A DNA stretch of 19,215 bases, from NCBI GenBank assembly GCA_036244855.1, contig BQKZ01001927.1:2421-21635 (forward strand). Reading direction: 5' to 3'. The DNA comes from Temnopleurus reevesii (lineage: Eukaryota; Echinodermata; Echinoidea; Temnopleuroida; Temnopleuridae). The notes beneath the pieces are model-generated. The model did no database searches. It was not told where the DNA came from and saw only the letters and a program-made list of their open reading frames with translations. The position numbers and the translations under genes are program-made. How positions within the stretch are numbered: position 1 is the first letter of the stretch; each line of letters starts with the position of its first letter. Shown here one piece after another: positions 16,700 to 19,215 of the stretch.

Positions 16700-18985
16700 C
16701 CACAAGTGCTTAACTTTGACACCCTTGATCAACACGTGTAAAAGTAATTATGTGCCTGGGAATGCCCTATAGGTGTAAACAAACACCTACCAAGCACATA
16801 GTATACATGGTACTGTCAACAACAATGAAAACAAAGTCGACAGCAACGACAAAATAAAAAAACAATGAAAACGACGATATAAAATGAATCCAATAAAAAC
16901 GTTGAAATAATTATGTAGATTATTTTGAAGATTGCTGTAAACTATATAATACCGTATAGTGTATCCATTACGTGCTTTGGTAATAATATATATTTTCGTA
17001 TAACTGATTATCCCATAGAATCCCGGAGGACAGTACTCTGTGCGTACATGATGATTTAATTATCGATTTTTATCTTATTCTCGTAATGCTAGATAGCAAA
17101 ATGAGAACAATAGATAGACCATTTTCCAGACACCCTAGTAGGCAGAGTTCAAAACCACTTAACATCTGTTGCTATTAGCACTACGCATTTTTTAATTCAA
17201 TTTATTCGTTCATATAATCTTGTTTCATTCACACAATTTATCGATTATTTCCAACAATCCAAAATGAATTTGATAAAGATAAAGTATCGCATTAGAAATG
17301 CCAGAAACTATTATGATACACGTAAACTGTAAAAAAGGCGTTGTACTATTTACATTCCACAGCCATTATGTTTTTGCTATATAAAGTAATGTATGTGATC
17401 TAAAAGAAATTTATATATATACAACCTTCGCGAAAATGTCAAAAATTTTGCTGGTAAAGCTAATGGTAAACTAAAATAAATTTCACCATAAGAATAAAAA
17501 GAAACTACTATAATGTACAGTACTTATAGTTTAATACATAACATTCTTTAAGCAGTAGATTGGGGATAAAGCAATTCAAGTAAGAACCTAACACAAAAAA
17601 ATATCTTGATTTTAGAGCCAGCTATTGTAATCAAAATATGATTGAGGTGATAGCAATCCCGATAAAACGATGAGCATTAAACAAAACAAATTGCGTTCTG
17701 ATTTTGTCCGGCGGCTTTGCGAGCAAAAAAGGGTTGAGTTTTGCACTTTTTTCCACCCATGCGGTTTGTAAAGTTCCCATGTTGAAAAGGAGGGTGCCCA
17801 CAACCTACGCACCCCATCTACCGATGGCTATGGTTTTTTAGCCTTTAATTTGAAAATAATACCTGTTCTCGAGAATACGTGAAGGGGTCATAGGTGTAAC
17901 TTCAGACTGAAGCACGATGTTGAATGTTAAATCATATTTTAGAACTCTTGTAATTTTCATAAACCTAATACCTATACACTTTTCGGTCACACACTTAACT
18001 AAAAATGTATAGAGTTATATATTTTAAGGTACATACTCTCCCATCATATCTATCTTCATAATCTATTCAGAGTGTTTTCGGCCCTTTTCGAGAAGCAACT
18101 TCAATGCCAACCCTGCCAATGGTCGCTTCTTGTAATAAATGGGCCAGCACTGAGATAGACCGCACGCAGACAACGCTTAATTGCATTTTATTTTCATAAC
18201 GTGCTCACATCACGGGCACACGTGATATAGTGCCTTCTGATTGCCAATTGTAATCTTTAAGAAAATGTCATGCTGTGACGCGGCTCATCTTTAAAGAGTC
18301 TGTACATGCATTACGTCATTTAGAGTAGGCTGAAAGGGATAGGTATCATTGATGAATATACAGTAGTCGTCTTGGCGAAGATATCCACAATTAAACATCT
18401 GGTTGAGGAATGATGCGAGACAAAAATTTGATGAAACCATGCCACATGAATATTGCGTTTAAGTAATATTGTCTAAAGTTCATTGAACGTTAGGCAATTC
18501 ATTTCGATTTAGTTGGGAAAATCGGCATTAATATATTCACTTCGATCTGCGATGAAGGAAATGAAACAAATTGAATGCATTTGATGTTACGGAGCATATC
18601 TTTATTGCTTTCCAATTCATGAAAGGGTTAAAAGCGAAATGTCATCGGATATTTGAATCTTTAAAATGTTCTTAAAAGGGAAGTATCCATATTTATATTG
18701 GCCGCATTGAATAGTAACTATAGTATTGCTAAGAGAATATGTACCAATGGTTTCCGTTTGTTTCGACCGCCAAATGCGCGAGTTTGTGAATAAATAATTC
18801 AAGAGAGTAGAGAGTAGACCTATTTTTTTATCAAATTAAATTCTAGTTGATGTATACATGCTCAGAAAAAATGGTTCTGAGAGGGCAATCCCATTTGTAC
18901 GCATTTTTAATCTTAAGAATTCCGGGATATAAATCAATTTTAAGAGCCATTTTAGAACCTTTTTGGACGGTTCCAAATACGTGGC
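16700..18985. other. AT-rich intergenic DNA, nothing firmly recognised
   Basis: A small hairpin lies at 16749-16800 (TATGTGC ... TAGGTGT, six-base loop, ACACCTA ... GCACATA). No coding frame above 66 codons and no known domain was seen. Confidence 0.35.
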
Positions 18986-19215
18986 AAAGGGGCCTGTTGC
19001 ATAAAACTTTTTTTCCATAGAAAAAATGAAAACTCAAAGAGCAAAGAGCAATTTTGCAATAGATTTTTACAGAAGGAAAAGTGTTCCATGAAGTTTGCCA
19101 AAGTTGTTATGACGATAAAATTAGGGGTGTTTGCTCCATTTGCTCCTTTCTTCATTATATAGAGCTTTAAGCAATGAGTGGACCAGAGGGGGGAGGGGGG
19201 GGGGGGGGGGGGGCT
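18986..19215. other. Window end: possible transposon terminus and poly-G run
   Basis: GGGGCCTGTTGCATAAAAC at about 18986-19004 looks like one end of a common DNA-transposon type, but no partner end was found. The window closes with about 25 G from 19189, interrupted once or twice, which may be a real homopolymer or a contig-end artefact. Confidence 0.25.

Noticed and set aside
17612..17812. 66-codon minus-strand frame near 17.7 kb
   Set aside because: There is no recognisable domain and no splice or promoter context; the length is within chance for this composition.

Overview
The window looks like nuclear DNA from a marine invertebrate deuterostome, most likely an echinoderm such as a sea urchin. 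That is an inference from four things: AT-rich intergenic DNA, an intronless TRIM coding exon with a beta-propeller-like tail, LINE 3' ends of the kind common in such genomes, and many short palindromic transposons and poly-G runs. Nothing looks bacterial, and no rRNA, functional tRNA or CRISPR was seen.

Layout. 1-1750: possible leader or exon region. It holds an exon-like block (514-562) and a 267-bp segment present twice (878-1144 and 1408-1674), each copy with a good 3' splice site; a hairpin MITE (1293-1401) sits between them. 1758-3593: the one certain gene, a 611-residue RING / B-box1 / B-box2 / coiled-coil protein of the TRIM type, probably an E3 ubiquitin ligase. Its stop codon lies at the 5' edge of a tRNA-like SINE (3591-3732). 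4645-5580: a Tc1/mariner-like non-autonomous element with a TA duplication, made largely of repeated GGTACAA/TTGTACC palindromes and carrying a second, inverted copy of the same SINE. 5927-5992: a nearly perfect 29-bp-stem hairpin of precursor-microRNA size. About 6490-7340: LINE 3' ends. 7340-8245: six diverged tandem units, four of which hold the exact CRE palindrome TGACGTCA. 8574-9131: a fully palindromic TTAA-flanked MITE of the T2/Kolobok type.

9624-11020: a nested tandem array whose unit resembles the promoter-proximal DNA of the next gene. Two units carry the same 150-165-bp palindromic MITE flanked by TGCG and two units are empty, so its boundaries can be read from the window itself. 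11298-11358: a probable first coding exon (Kozak ATG, signal-peptide-like sequence, AG|GTAAGT donor, phase 1). Its remaining exons were not recognised. From there to the end the DNA is intron-like or intergenic: two LINE 3' ends on the minus strand, a 340-bp purine-rich tract, a 246-bp foldback element, four diverged copies of a dispersed repeat (one split by a Tourist-like MITE), and long stretches with nothing recognised. The window ends in poly-G.

The two genes show no evident functional link. The main themes are mobile-element pieces that have become parts of genes (stop codon, possible promoter) and tandem duplication of regulatory-looking DNA.
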